This document shows, one piece after another, positions 16,763 to 27,400 of a stretch of DNA of 64,000 bases. The translations under genes were made by a program, and so were the position numbers. The notes under the pieces are model-generated. The model had not been told where the DNA came from, made no database searches, and saw only the letters and a program-made list of their open reading frames with translations. Origin of the DNA: CAWGHZ01 sp963775315 (GTDB lineage: Bacteria; Pseudomonadota; Alphaproteobacteria; MPNO01; DASWLB01); assembly GCA_963775315.1 (NCBI GenBank), contig CAVZIN010000010.1:186001-250000 (forward strand), read 5' to 3'. The stretch's first letter is position 1. Every line of letters starts with the position of its first letter.

Positions 16763-18719
16763 GGACGGTCTCTACGAGGACCTCCCGTTCCACATAGCGC
16801 CGGAACGAGGCGGCATCGGTAAAGCATTTGAAGCCTGCCTGGCTGGCGATCGTTATGGTGGCGGCCTCCTCGTTGAGGAGAACAGCTACCGGCTCGCTCA
16901 GCTCCTCCTGGATCCCGTTGGGCCATGCGAGATCGAACACCGCCACTTGCGTGCCCGTCGCCGGGTCCGAGAAATCGTAGGACATTTCTCCGCGGGGCAG
17001 GCCTTTTGACTCGACCCAGTCGTTCAGACCTTCCAGTTCAGCCTCCTCGGCCTCGCTGGCAATACCCCCAACCACACTTGTCGGTGCTACGGGTACGGTA
17101 GCTGCCACGGCCAGCCAACGCAGATCACCATGGAGCAGCTCCTCCATCCGCTTGTTCAGCTCATCGGCCAGAAGGACTTTGCGCGCTTCAAGGAAGTCGC
17201 GGAAGCGGTCGATCTTCCACAGTTCCTCATCGGCAGGAATCCATTGCGAAGCCAAAGCGCCCGGATGCGCCTTTTCCACCTTCGGGAAATACTCCTCGGG
17301 CAGACGGTCCCGGATGTCCAGGTTGGTATCCTTGGTGAGGAAGCAGAAGTTGGCGAGGGCGTTCACCTCCGGGCGCTTGTACCTGCGCTTATAGAGCTGC
17401 GCCTTCGGGAAGATGTGGTGCACTTCGAGCCGGCTCATCTTCCCGAGCAGGTTGGCCTTGAGCGGCAATCCGGTTCCCCAGTCCCGGGCCGCGCCCATGC
17501 GGGTCAACAGGTAGAGCACGGGGTAGAACCGAGCTCCCAAGCTCCAGCCGGTGAAGTGACCTGCTTCGGCACGCAGGCCACCGTGCCAGAGCCGCAACTG
17601 CTCCAGCAGTTTGTCCAGGCCGCCATCGTCCCCGTCCAGGGCGGCGAGGTCCTGATCGATGAAGGATTCGGTCGAACCGGAAAAGCGGCCCCACATGGCC
17701 GCCTGCACGTACCAGAAAAGGAGCTTGTCGCGCTCCTTCTCACCTAATGGGCCGAGCTTCTTGGCCTGCCGCTGATCGAGGTAGCGCGCGATCACCGGGA
17801 CCGCGAAGCGACCGAAAAACACCTGGTCGTGATCCAATCCCAAGCGCCCACCGATCAAATTGAGGCTGGTGTCAATGTGCCTGATCGCCCGCGTCAGGGC
17901 ATCCTGAACCTCAGCGGCCGACTTCTCGTGGAGATATTGGAACTTGGCTTCGCCCGTCAGCACGGTATTAACTGAGCGCAACAGCCAGTCGAGGTTGAAC
18001 CGATAATCTGCCTTGGTCCATTCCTTCAGCTTCGCCTTCATGGCGTCGCGGCCTTCGGGCCAGTCCGCGCAGATTTTGGCGAGCGCCAGGTCGCCCTTCG
18101 AAAGCTTGGTGCCGCCGCTGTTGACCTTGTTGAAGATGTCGACCACCACGTCCAACGACTTGTCGGCGCCGGTCACTTCCTCGATGTGCAGGTCGATCTC
18201 GACGATGCCGAGCAGGCGGCTAAGGCGCCCGACATAGTCGCCTACCTTGGCCGCGAGCGCCGGCTGGGACGATAAGCGGGCGATGAACTCCCCCAAACCA
18301 GCCGTTCCCGTGCGCATCAGCTCGGTAACGTCAATCCATAGCGGATCATCCTTCATCTTGACCGGTTGGTAGAACTCGAAGACTTCACTCTCCAGGTGGA
18401 ACCGCAGGCCGGTAAATGCCTGCGCGTTTCCATCGAAAAACTTTGGCGGCTTGCCACGCTCCACGCCGTAGAGCGTAGTCATACGCTGCTGGCCGTCGAG
18501 CAACAGCTTGACGACGCCGGCCGCCAACGCGCCGTCGCCGCGATGGGCCGCGGTTTTGGATTCCGTCGCCCATACGAGGAGACCCCCAACCGGGTGACAC
18601 CGGTAGAGCGAATCGAATAGCCCACGCACCTGGTCCCGATTCCAGACATAGCCGCGTTGGAACTCGGGCAGGGCCATGTGGCCGCTGTCGATGTGGTCGA
18701 GGATCGTGGAGATCTTCAT
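16755..18719 (-). CDS. DUF262/HNH (GmrSD-like) protein inside the hsd operon
   Basis: A 654-residue protein. The N-terminal DUF262 ParB-like nucleotide-hydrolysis domain has MALPEFQRGYVWNRDQVRGL and the catalytic LLLDGQQRMTTLYG near residue 73. Further on, VVVDIFNKVNSGGTKLSKGD is the second conserved DUF262 block. A DUF1524-type HNH nuclease motif EVHHIFPKAQLYKRRY lies near residue 433. This architecture is known from GmrSD/BrxU type IV restriction enzymes, which cleave modified DNA using NTP hydrolysis. Here it is the middle gene between hsdS (4-bp overlap) and hsdR (8-bp overlap), so it is made together with a type I system. It could guard against phages with modified DNA or modulate HsdR. 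Confidence 0.85.
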   Translation of the reverse strand: MKISTILDHIDSGHMALPEFQRGYVWNRDQVRGLFDSLYRCHPVGGLLVWATESKTAAHRGDGALAAGVVKLLLDGQQRMTTLYGVERGKPPKFFDGNAQAFTGLRFHLESEVFEFYQPVKMKDDPLWIDVTELMRTGTAGLGEFIARLSSQPALAAKVGDYVGRLSRLLGIVEIDLHIEEVTGADKSLDVVVDIFNKVNSGGTKLSKGDLALAKICADWPEGRDAMKAKLKEWTKADYRFNLDWLLRSVNTVLTGEAKFQYLHEKSAAEVQDALTRAIRHIDTSLNLIGGRLGLDHDQVFFGRFAVPVIARYLDQRQAKKLGPLGEKERDKLLFWYVQAAMWGRFSGSTESFIDQDLAALDGDDGGLDKLLEQLRLWHGGLRAEAGHFTGWSLGARFYPVLYLLTRMGAARDWGTGLPLKANLLGKMSRLEVHHIFPKAQLYKRRYKRPEVNALANFCFLTKDTNLDIRDRLPEEYFPKVEKAHPGALASQWIPADEELWKIDRFRDFLEARKVLLADELNKRMEELLHGDLRWLAVAATVPVAPTSVVGGIASEAEEAELEGLNDWVESKGLPRGEMSYDFSDPATGTQVAVFDLAWPNGIQEELSEPVAVLLNEEAATITIASQAGFKCFTDAASFRRYVEREVLVETVHA

Positions 18720-19981
18720 ACCAACCGCGCCCTCCCTGTGAGCAGTTCCTGCATCATCGCCTGCTTCAGGTCGCGGGTCTTCGCGCGGCGGGCTTCGAGG
18801 AGGTCGATCTCGGCGTCCATGTCCGAAAGAACTGTAGCGATAGCAGTCTGTTCAGCGACCGAAGGAATCACTAGTGATAGTGCCATGAGGTCGCGCCCAT
18901 ACAAATGGTGAATTGTGATGCCTTGTGCGAGCTCAGCAATGGCTCGCCGTTTCGTCTCGGTAAGGTAACTCGCCAAGAAAGCAGGATCGAGGCGACCGCT
19001 GTTGCGTCGGATAATGTTGATATCGCCGCCCAGCAACACACCATTCATCATCAATGCCGTAGCAGTCGCGAGATCTATTCCGGTCGTCGTGGTTGAGCTA
19101 GGCATCAAAACATCGCCCAATTTAGAAGGCACGCCTTCATCGCTGTCCGTCTGGCTAACCACGGAAGTAATGGCAAGGCCATAGGTTGTGAACAGCTCGC
19201 CATAGAGGATGCAGGGATTCTTCCCGGAAGCGGAGAGCGCCGAGCGAGATAGGCCCCTCCCTTTCAGAACATCTGCGACGTCCCGCAATCGCTTCACCTC
19301 CCACTCCCCGCTGAAACCAGGAAGGCGTGTTTGGCCGGTAAGGAGTTGCTGCATGGCGGCCTGCTTGAGGTTTCGCTTCTTGGCGAGGAGACTGTCCAGG
19401 GCGCTCAGTAGCGCGTCCACATCGCTCAACGCACCCGCGATGGCACGCTGTTCTGGCAAATTCGGGACAGAGAACCGAATGGCGCGAAGGCGCCCGAGAT
19501 TGAAACCCGGCACTGAGGTGCCGATACTGTGGATGCTGATTTGTTTTTGAAACGCTGCGCCGGAAAACAGATAGAAAAGGAATAAGCTATCCGCCTTGCT
19601 CGGATCGGGGGTCAATTTCATCTGCTTATTCGAGATGATGTATTGCGGATACCGAGCCTTGTGGCTAATCAGCCCGACCTGATTTATTGTTCCCCAGCAG
19701 GTAAATACGAGGTCGCCCGTTACAACCGCAGAGCGACGAAACTCGGCGGCCTTCTCTTTTGACAGAAAAACGAGGCCGTCATCGATCAGGCACGTTTGCC
19801 CGTCATTTGAGAGATTACTTCCGCGGATTACCGGCACTCCGGCTTCCTGAAAGAACCGCGATCCGATGCTTGAGCCGAACGGCCCTGTCGAAAGAGCGAA
19901 CTCGTCGCTGGCCTTGAGATCGTCAACAGTTACCTCCCTCCAGGCCTGACGGTGATCGTGCGACACAGGAGTTAGTTCCAT
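18716..19981 (-). CDS. hsdS: Type I restriction-modification specificity subunit HsdS
   Basis: A 421-residue DNA-recognition subunit with two target-recognition domains separated by helical spacers. Both halves end in the same repeated block, LKQAAMQQLLTGQTRLPGF near residue 215 and LKQAMMQELLTGRARLV at the C-terminus, which are the conserved coiled-coil regions. The half-specific regions (ALSTGPFGSSIGSRF and ADVLKGRGLSRSALSASG) set the bipartite target, which cannot be predicted. I chose the ATG at 19981 because it overlaps the hsdM stop by 10 bp and begins the recognisable domain; the longer upstream frame is out-of-frame hsdM sequence. Confidence 0.9.
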   Translation of the reverse strand: MELTPVSHDHRQAWREVTVDDLKASDEFALSTGPFGSSIGSRFFQEAGVPVIRGSNLSNDGQTCLIDDGLVFLSKEKAAEFRRSAVVTGDLVFTCWGTINQVGLISHKARYPQYIISNKQMKLTPDPSKADSLFLFYLFSGAAFQKQISIHSIGTSVPGFNLGRLRAIRFSVPNLPEQRAIAGALSDVDALLSALDSLLAKKRNLKQAAMQQLLTGQTRLPGFSGEWEVKRLRDVADVLKGRGLSRSALSASGKNPCILYGELFTTYGLAITSVVSQTDSDEGVPSKLGDVLMPSSTTTTGIDLATATALMMNGVLLGGDINIIRRNSGRLDPAFLASYLTETKRRAIAELAQGITIHHLYGRDLMALSLVIPSVAEQTAIATVLSDMDAEIDLLEARRAKTRDLKQAMMQELLTGRARLV

Positions 19982-22452
19982 ACCGCACCGATCCTCTTTA
20001 GGTGCTCGTCCACCCGCGCGGCAAGTGCGGCCACCTCGTCGGTGAGCTTGGGCAGAGGCGTTGCGTAGCGTTCGGCCAATTGACGGATGCGGCCGGTGAG
20101 GGTCTGCGAAACGCGATCGAGTTCGCCCTGCACGGCAGCGGTGAGCGCGGCCAGCCACTTGTCGTCCGCCACCAGCGACTTGATTTCGTCCTCGGTGAGC
20201 TTGGGATACTTGGCGTGCAGCTTGGCGTCGAGGTCCTCCCGCGCCTGCTTGAGGTCGGCCTTGCTCTCGTCCTGCTGGTCGAGCAGCGCCTTGTATCCTT
20301 TCAGCGCCTTGACCTCGTCGGCGTAATCTGGGTCCTTGCCGATCTCCTTTAGGCGTGCCTTGATGGCCTTGGCGGTGATTTTCTGCTTGTCGCCCTCGCC
20401 TTCGATGACTTCTGCGAGCAGCCCCTCCTCCCCGCCCTGGTCCTCCCGCAGCTCGTCGAGCTTCTGCTCGGTGGCGGCGACTTCCGCCTCCAGGTCCTCG
20501 ATGGTCTTGCGTTCGGCGTCGAAGTAGCGGGCGATCATGAGCGTCGCGGGAATGAGGTCCGATTTGAAGCGGCGCCTGCCAATCTCGTAGTCGTGCGTCT
20601 CGGGCCAGGCGAGCTTGTTGCTCTTGTCCTTCACCTTGACGATCTCGCGCGTCTGGGCACCGGCCTTCCAGCCGTCGGCGGCGATCAGGTAGGCGTCGTC
20701 CTGCATCGTCGCATTCCAGTAGTTCATCAGATGCTGATAGACGTCATAGGCGTCGAGCAGCGGCGCGGCGCGGAAAGTGGCGAGCAGGTCCTCGGCGATC
20801 TGCTCGATGAGCTGCTTGGGAAGGCTGTCGCGATCGAAGCCATTGAGTTGCGGGAGGTTGGCGACCTTCCAGCGGTCGAATATCTCGTTGACCGTGGCGA
20901 CGAAGGCGGTGAACTCGGCGTGGCCGAAGATTGCGGCCTTGACTTCGGTGATCGGCAGCTTCGGGCGCGCGTAGCCGGCGCGGCCGGCGGACTCGAACAG
21001 CGCCGCGCGCACGCCGGGTATCACCTGCCAATAGTTGCCCAGGGCATCGAGGTCGCGCTCGGGAATGCCACCCCGCAAGTGGCCGTCGATGTCCTGCAGG
21101 TCCTCGGGCTCCGTCGCGTCGATGTAGCGCGGCAGGTTAAGGTTCCAGTCGTTCTTCGGGTCCGTAATCTCCTCGAACGGCACCATGCGCGCGTAGCGCG
21201 GCACGTCGCTTTGCTTGCGGAAGGTGTCCACGATGCGGTGGATGTCCTGCTCGCGCAGCCGGTTCTTGGGGCCATCCTTGATGTAGCCGCGGCTGGCGTC
21301 GATCAGGAAGATGCCCTTGCGCGCCTGTGCGTTCTCCTTATCCAGCACGAGGATGCAGGCGGGGATGCCCGTGCCATAGAACAGGTTCGCGGGCAGGCCG
21401 ATGATGCCCTTGAGGATGCCGCTCTCGATGAGCTTTCGTCGGATGGCGGCCTCAGCGCCGCCGCGGAACAGGACTCCGTGCGGCAGGATACAGGCGCCCT
21501 TGCCCGTGCCCTTCATGCTGCGGACGATGTGCAGCAAATAGGCATAGTCGCCCTGCTTCTTCGGCGGCTCGCCCCAGGCGAAGCGCTGGAAGGCATCCTG
21601 CGCGGGGATTAGGCCCGTGCTCCAGGTCTTGTCCGAGAACGGCGGATTGGCGACGACGTAGTCGTAGGTGCGGAGCTTCTCGCCGTCCTTGAACTTGGGC
21701 GCGGCGAGCGTATTGCCCGGGAGGATGTTGGCCGTGGGGAAGTCGTGCAGGATCATGTTCATGCGGGCGAGGCCGGCCGTGGTCACGTCCCTTTCCTGCC
21801 CTTCTAGCGTGATGCGCTTGCCCGCCTCGGCGGCGACCTTGAGCAACAGCGAACCGGACCCGCAAGTGGGGTCATAGGCGGTAGTTGCGGCGATCGTGTT
21901 GTCCGGCGCGATGCCAATGACCTTGGCGATGACGCGGCTCACCTCAGCGGGCGTATAGAATTGCCCTTTGCTCTTCCCGCTCTGGGTAGCGAAGTGCCGC
22001 ATCAGGTATTCGTAGGCATCGCCGAGGATGTCGTCGTGCTCGGCGCGGTTCTCCGAAAAATCGAGCGCGGGGCTTTCGAAGATGGCCACCAGGTTGCTCA
22101 GGCGCTGCACCATCGCATCGCCTTCGCCGAGCTTGTTCGGGTCGTTGAAGTCGGGGAAGTCGCTGCGCGCCAGGCGCTGGTTGGCGTCGATGAGCGGCTG
22201 AATCACTTGGGTGTTGATCTTGTCGCCGATGCCGGGATTGCCCTTCAGCGCCACCATGTCCTCGAAGCTCGCCCCCTTTGGAATGATGACGGGCGGCGCG
22301 AAATCGTCCGAGTCCGCATACTTGTCGGACACGTACTTGATGAACAGCATGAACAGGACGTAGTCCTTGTACTGGCTGGCATCCATGCCGCCGCGCAACT
22401 CGTCGCAAGACGCCCAAAGGGAGGAATAGAGGTCGGACTTTTTTATTGCCAT
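19972..22452 (-). CDS. hsdM: Type I restriction-modification methyltransferase HsdM
   Basis: An 826-residue N6-adenine methyltransferase subunit. The N-terminal HsdM helical domain starts MAIKKSDLYSSLWASCDEL. The AdoMet site DPTCGSGSLLLKVA lies near residue 195, and the catalytic NPPFSDKTW near residue 265. The protein is longer than classical HsdM (about 520) because of a C-terminal extension with a coiled coil (EDLEAEVAATEQKLDELRE). That form is typical of fused HsdM proteins found with GmrSD-containing operons. It heads the five-gene minus-strand operon; the 147-bp gap to the Hsp70-like gene upstream is the likely promoter region. Confidence 0.92.
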   Translation of the reverse strand: MAIKKSDLYSSLWASCDELRGGMDASQYKDYVLFMLFIKYVSDKYADSDDFAPPVIIPKGASFEDMVALKGNPGIGDKINTQVIQPLIDANQRLARSDFPDFNDPNKLGEGDAMVQRLSNLVAIFESPALDFSENRAEHDDILGDAYEYLMRHFATQSGKSKGQFYTPAEVSRVIAKVIGIAPDNTIAATTAYDPTCGSGSLLLKVAAEAGKRITLEGQERDVTTAGLARMNMILHDFPTANILPGNTLAAPKFKDGEKLRTYDYVVANPPFSDKTWSTGLIPAQDAFQRFAWGEPPKKQGDYAYLLHIVRSMKGTGKGACILPHGVLFRGGAEAAIRRKLIESGILKGIIGLPANLFYGTGIPACILVLDKENAQARKGIFLIDASRGYIKDGPKNRLREQDIHRIVDTFRKQSDVPRYARMVPFEEITDPKNDWNLNLPRYIDATEPEDLQDIDGHLRGGIPERDLDALGNYWQVIPGVRAALFESAGRAGYARPKLPITEVKAAIFGHAEFTAFVATVNEIFDRWKVANLPQLNGFDRDSLPKQLIEQIAEDLLATFRAAPLLDAYDVYQHLMNYWNATMQDDAYLIAADGWKAGAQTREIVKVKDKSNKLAWPETHDYEIGRRRFKSDLIPATLMIARYFDAERKTIEDLEAEVAATEQKLDELREDQGGEEGLLAEVIEGEGDKQKITAKAIKARLKEIGKDPDYADEVKALKGYKALLDQQDESKADLKQAREDLDAKLHAKYPKLTEDEIKSLVADDKWLAALTAAVQGELDRVSQTLTGRIRQLAERYATPLPKLTDEVAALAARVDEHLKRIGAVWN

Positions 22453-22599
22453 TTGAGGCTGTCAAACTCCGTTTGAATTTTCGATATGAGCTTAGAGGCG
22501 GTTGTATAGCTTGTTCGGTGAGGTCGGTGCGCAGAGATGGGCCGGTCACCTCGATGCGGGCTGCGGACCAGCTACACTCGCCAATGCGCCGTCGGTCCC

Positions 22600-24363
22600 T
22601 TAGACCTGCTCCATCCCAATATACTGCTCTTCAGGGCTGCCGGCGGGGCGCAATGGCGCATCTGCAATCGCGTCCGGAAAAGTGACGTCAGGTATATCAG
22701 TGGCAGGGAAGCTCAAGCCCACTGCCACGGCCAAGCGATGAACGTCTGCAGCAACGCACAGCGCGTGGTCCAGATTTTCCGGAGGAGGCAAGGAGATGAC
22801 GCGAACACCACCCCCTGCAGCGTTCTGCTCGCGCAGCCATAGATCCAAGCTCGCCGCGCTGTACATGTGGACGTCCGACGACACGCCGCCCCCGATGAAG
22901 AATAGGGGTAGGCCGCCAGTCCAACGCTCGCTCGTAGGATAGCGCTCTTTCTTGGTTCTCCAGATCACGGTGCGTTGGGCCAAGTCGAGGCGCCAGCGGA
23001 AGTAATTGGCCAAGGTCGCATCATGCCGAACCATCTGCCAAGGCTCGACCCCGAGCATCGAGACTTGTGCAGTGAATATCGGGCACCGCGCACCACCTGC
23101 TCCATTCTTGAACAGGTTGAAGCTGCAGCAGTCGACCGTCCCTCCGCCGACATCGACCATGGCGTAGAGCCCATCCTCAAGCATGGTCGAGCTCGCAAAG
23201 CCCGACACGGCCGCAGCAATTTCAGGGATCAGCGCCGCTCGCTCACGTTCCAGCAGTCTCGCCGGGTCGGACCGAACGCTGCTCAGGGCTTCCCTGACCG
23301 CGTCCAGGCTGACCTCTATCGAGCTTTCGACCAGACGCAACGCAGCGGCGCAACAGCGCCGGTATCGGCCACGAAGCGTCTCGTCAGCTAGCGAAGCGGC
23401 GGGAAAACCGAAATTGTAGGACCAGAGCAAGCGGCCCTTCCGGAAGGTTGCCGCGTGTTCCCACTTGAACCAGCCTCTCGCCTGGCGGAGTTGCAGTGCC
23501 AAGAATGCGGACGCGGTCTCTTCGGCGGTTGCTGCCGGTTCTGCAAGCCACCGATCCGCATCCGACCGAACCCCACGTCGCATCAGGTTGGACTTGATCG
23601 CGCATGTGACCATGGAGTGGGGCAATGGCGTGAGTGAGAAAATGCCATTCCGGTCCAGCCAAATTCGGGAAGCCCACAGGTACGGGTGATCCTCGGTGCG
23701 CGCGAAGGCGGGCACGGGAACAGCGTAGATCGGCGAACCGGCCTCGTAGGGCAGGCGGAGCGCGACCTTGGTGCTTGACGTGCCGAAGTCGAGTCCAACC
23801 AGGATCTCGATCGCCCGTGCCCCTCGATGGCCCGGGTCATCGCCTTCGACACCTTTCTTCAGGCGGACGGCCAGATCGGCTACTTCGGCACGTGCCGGGC
23901 GACATGTGGCAGCAGTCTCCTGCGACCTTCGCTCAATGGCGGCAGGCAGGCCCCTTATCTCCCGGTCAAGGCGTCGTTCCGCAGCCTCTCCATCAGGCCC
24001 TTCGACCGGCTTTGGCGGGTCGAAGACGACAGGCGGAGGGGGCGCAACCGATTTCGACTTCGGATGAGGTGAAGCCTCAGCGACGCGAGTTCGCTTGGCC
24101 GGCGGCGCAGGCGGAGGCTCGGGAGGAGCTTTGGAACGCGGTGCCGACGGCGTAGATTTAGTGCTGCGCTTTGGGCTTGTTGATCGCTTGTCGGAAGATC
24201 TTTGAGGGTGTTCCGGCGGGGACGCCTTGCGGGAACTATCCATCGGGGCGATGGCAGCGCGCGAAAGGGCCTCAGCTGCCGAGTCCTCGCGCGCAGCTGC
24301 CCGCTCGTCAACCTCCGATTCTGATCTCTCGAAAAGTCGCCTGAGCCATTTCGGAATCTGCAC
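22600..24363 (-). CDS. Hsp70/actin-fold ATPase, candidate defence partner of SNF2 helicase
   Basis: A 587-residue protein with three Hsp70-type nucleotide-binding signatures: VGLDFGTSSTKVALRLP (phosphate 1, near residue 190), MVDVGGGTVDCCSF (phosphate 2, near 401) and FFIGGGVSSDVH (adenosine, near 486). There is no room after the ATPase for a normal peptide-binding domain. The N-terminus begins with a possible amphipathic helix (MQIPKWLRRLFERSE), followed by about 110 residues rich in Pro, Ser, Lys and Arg that should be disordered. It lies 69 bp downstream of the helicase gene on the same strand, so the two are probably one operon. I would infer an ATP-switch regulator of the helicase. An orphan chaperone is the alternative. 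Confidence 0.75.
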   Translation of the reverse strand: MQIPKWLRRLFERSESEVDERAAAREDSAAEALSRAAIAPMDSSRKASPPEHPQRSSDKRSTSPKRSTKSTPSAPRSKAPPEPPPAPPAKRTRVAEASPHPKSKSVAPPPPVVFDPPKPVEGPDGEAAERRLDREIRGLPAAIERRSQETAATCRPARAEVADLAVRLKKGVEGDDPGHRGARAIEILVGLDFGTSSTKVALRLPYEAGSPIYAVPVPAFARTEDHPYLWASRIWLDRNGIFSLTPLPHSMVTCAIKSNLMRRGVRSDADRWLAEPAATAEETASAFLALQLRQARGWFKWEHAATFRKGRLLWSYNFGFPAASLADETLRGRYRRCCAAALRLVESSIEVSLDAVREALSSVRSDPARLLERERAALIPEIAAAVSGFASSTMLEDGLYAMVDVGGGTVDCCSFNLFKNGAGGARCPIFTAQVSMLGVEPWQMVRHDATLANYFRWRLDLAQRTVIWRTKKERYPTSERWTGGLPLFFIGGGVSSDVHMYSAASLDLWLREQNAAGGGVRVISLPPPENLDHALCVAADVHRLAVAVGLSFPATDIPDVTFPDAIADAPLRPAGSPEEQYIGMEQV

Positions 24364-24432
24364 CGGATGCCTCCCGTCCTTTTTTGTTCATTGAAAACAA
24401 CCTCCGGACTGGGTGCAAGTTAATTTCGCTGG

Positions 24433-27400
24433 TTAATGGACCGCGATAATTGCGACGGTCAGCTGCTCGCTTTGGGACGACACCGCCCGGCTCCGTTCGA
24501 TCTCGCTTCGTCGAATGGCAGCGCGATCTTCCAAGCGCTTCTGCCTGCCCTCATTGGCGGCCAGGATTCGCCGAAGGCTCTGTGAGCGTGATCCACCCCT
24601 GGCTATTTCGCGCCGCTGGCTGTCGATGATGATCTGCAGGCGGTTGCGCTGTTCTCCAATGCGTTGTTCGAGTGTGCGGAGCTGGATGGAGGCTCGGTCG
24701 TCTTGTTCCGCCTTCCTAGCTGCACCCTCCTCGACGAACCGCTCCGTCAGCAGTGTCATGACCGCATCACAATGCTCGGCAAGGTTCACGCAGTCCAGAT
24801 GCAACTCCGCGCCGCTCCAAATGATTCCGGACTCCGCGGCAGAAAGGAGTAGTCGCTCCGCTAGGTCGGCCTCGATCTGACATCCGTCGTCGATGTCGAA
24901 TCCTGCGTACGCAATGCGCTCCTGATCGACCAGGCCGCCGAACCTCCACAACATCGCCACGACTGCATAAATGTGCCTCTTGATCGACGCAGCTGAACCG
25001 GGGGAAACCTTGTCGAGGGCCAACCGCGCCGCGACTGCGGGCCTGAGTTTCGGGGCGTCGGTTTCAGATATGCAGTCGGAAACGAACCGCACGAATGAGT
25101 GCGTTTGAGTAATTGTCTCGACGGCGGCTGTTTGCGCCACTCCAGCCGGGGGACGGCCGAAACGGCAACTGACACCCCCAAGCTCGCGCTCGATCCTTCC
25201 GCCTTTAGGCAGGCGCTTTCTGTGAATCCATTCTCCATAGGCGACGCGCGCCTCGGAGGTCAGGCGGACCTCGTATAAGTCGTCCCGCCCAAGCTCCCTG
25301 ACGGAACTACCCGGAAACAGCGATGACAGGCCTTCGCCCACGTAGCGGGCAAGGTCCCGGGCCCCGATCCAGCGGTGCATTTCATGGGCCGCGTGGATTG
25401 ACCGCAAGATGTGGTCACCATGCGCGATCAGTGCGGCCGCCTCGCCCTCGAGCTCCTCCTCGAGCTTCATGCGATTCTCGATGGCTTGCCGCGTTTGATC
25501 GATACGCTGCTCGATCTGGAGGGTCGTAAGTCCACCGGATAGAAGGTCGGGGGCCAGCTTGGCGATTTCCTCGCCAAGAACCGATTCGAACCCCCCTAGG
25601 GCTCGCTCGCAAAGGCGCAGCCGCTCGTAAAGGCGGCGATAAATATGGTCGTCGATCGTCTCACGGTGCAGCAGATTTATGATGGTGACCGCCTCGGCCG
25701 CTTGGCCGAGCCGGTCTACGCGACCGATCCTCTGCTCCACGCGCATCGGATTCCAGGGAAGATCATAGTTGATGATGGTCGCGCAAAACTGGAGGTCAAT
25801 TCCTTCGCTGCCGACTTCCGAAGACAACAGAATGCGGAGTTCGGGGTCTGATTCAAAGCGCGAGAGAACAGTCTTTCGATCGGCGGTACCGCCGTGGATC
25901 GTGACGCAGGACATGCCAGCATGAGCGAGCCGCCGCCCCAAGTATCGCAGCGTCGGGCGAAAGCCGCTGAAGATGACCACCTTCTCGCTCGCGTCCCGAG
26001 AAAGGAAATTGTCCAGGACGGCGAGAAGTTCTTGGAACTTCGTATCGTACGCTTCAAGGGTTTTGGGGGCCGGTAAATTGGCGCACAGCTTAGTCAAGCG
26101 TGCGACGAGTGGTCGAAGGTCCGAGCCGGCGGATGCCGCGGACTCGTCATCGGAAAACTCATCTTCGTCTTCCGCCTCGACGTCGACAGCCTTTCGTCTC
26201 CAATGATCAATCGCTGCCGGCAAACATGACGCTAGAAGCCGCTGGGGCGTCGCCAGCAGAAAGCCAGGTGCGACACCGCGTTCACTGGCGTGGCGTTGAA
26301 CCTCCTGCGTGATCGCCTCATAGACCTGACGCTCGGGAGGGCTCATCTCCGCACGATAGGCGCTCACACGGCGGACAACGCGCAGCTCCTGCACGTCTCT
26401 GCGCCTCGTCCGGTTGATGGTGTTGGAGAGGAGGTTCGTCTGCTCGAGGCGTCCAGCCAGCCGTGCCCGCTCCCCGAGCGGTATGGCATCTGGCATGCTG
26501 CGCAGCTCTTCAACCAGTGCCCCTATTTGCTTCGTATCGGCGAGAAGAGGATGCAGTTCCGCGCGCGAGATAATCTCGACGACTTCGCGCTTTGGTTTCC
26601 CCCGCAGCAGGGCCTCGCGAGCTTCCACCAGAGGCTGGTTGGCCTCGAGGATTCCGTCGAGGGCGCGTTCATCCCGAAAGGTCTCAGGATCGATCAAATT
26701 GAGAAGAGAAAGGAGGTCACAATTCTTGAGGTGAACTGGTGTAGCCGACAGATAGACTTGATGCTGCGCGAGTGGTCTCAGGAGCCGAGCGAGGTGGTTG
26801 CTCTGGGTTTCCGGGTTTCGAAGATGGTGTGCCTCATCGACCACAAGCAGATCGAAGATCGGTTCGTCGTCAGCACGCTCCCGAAGTAGCCGTGCAAGTT
26901 TCGCCGAAGCGCGCCGATAGGACGGTTCGCGTTCGTCGTCCCACCCCGCCGGTGGCCTCATGCCTTGGAGGCTGCAAATCGCAATGAAGCCCCTCTCCAT
27001 GCGGCCTCGATCTTCCGCGAGCGCAAGTGTTTCCTGTGCTGTCACGACACGGGCATCGAGCCCAAACTTGCTTGAAAGCTCCGCCTCCCACTTGGTGCAC
27101 AACACACTAGGGCACAAGACGAGCAGCCGCCGGTAGTCAAAACGCGCGCGAAGTTCCGTCCAAATCAAGCCGGCCTCAATGGTTTTCCCGAGCCCAACCT
27201 CATCGGCAATCAAGAGGTTTCCTGTCGGCGACGACAATATTTTCAAGACAGGCTTGAATTGGTGCGGATGGAAATCAGTATTCGTTAATTCCATACTGTA
27301 GATCACGTCAGTGAGGCGCCCGGTCAACCGAATGTGAGCGAGCACCTGACGGAGCCGTGCCGGTTCACTGAAGCGGCCGGATCTTAGAAAATCTGATGGC

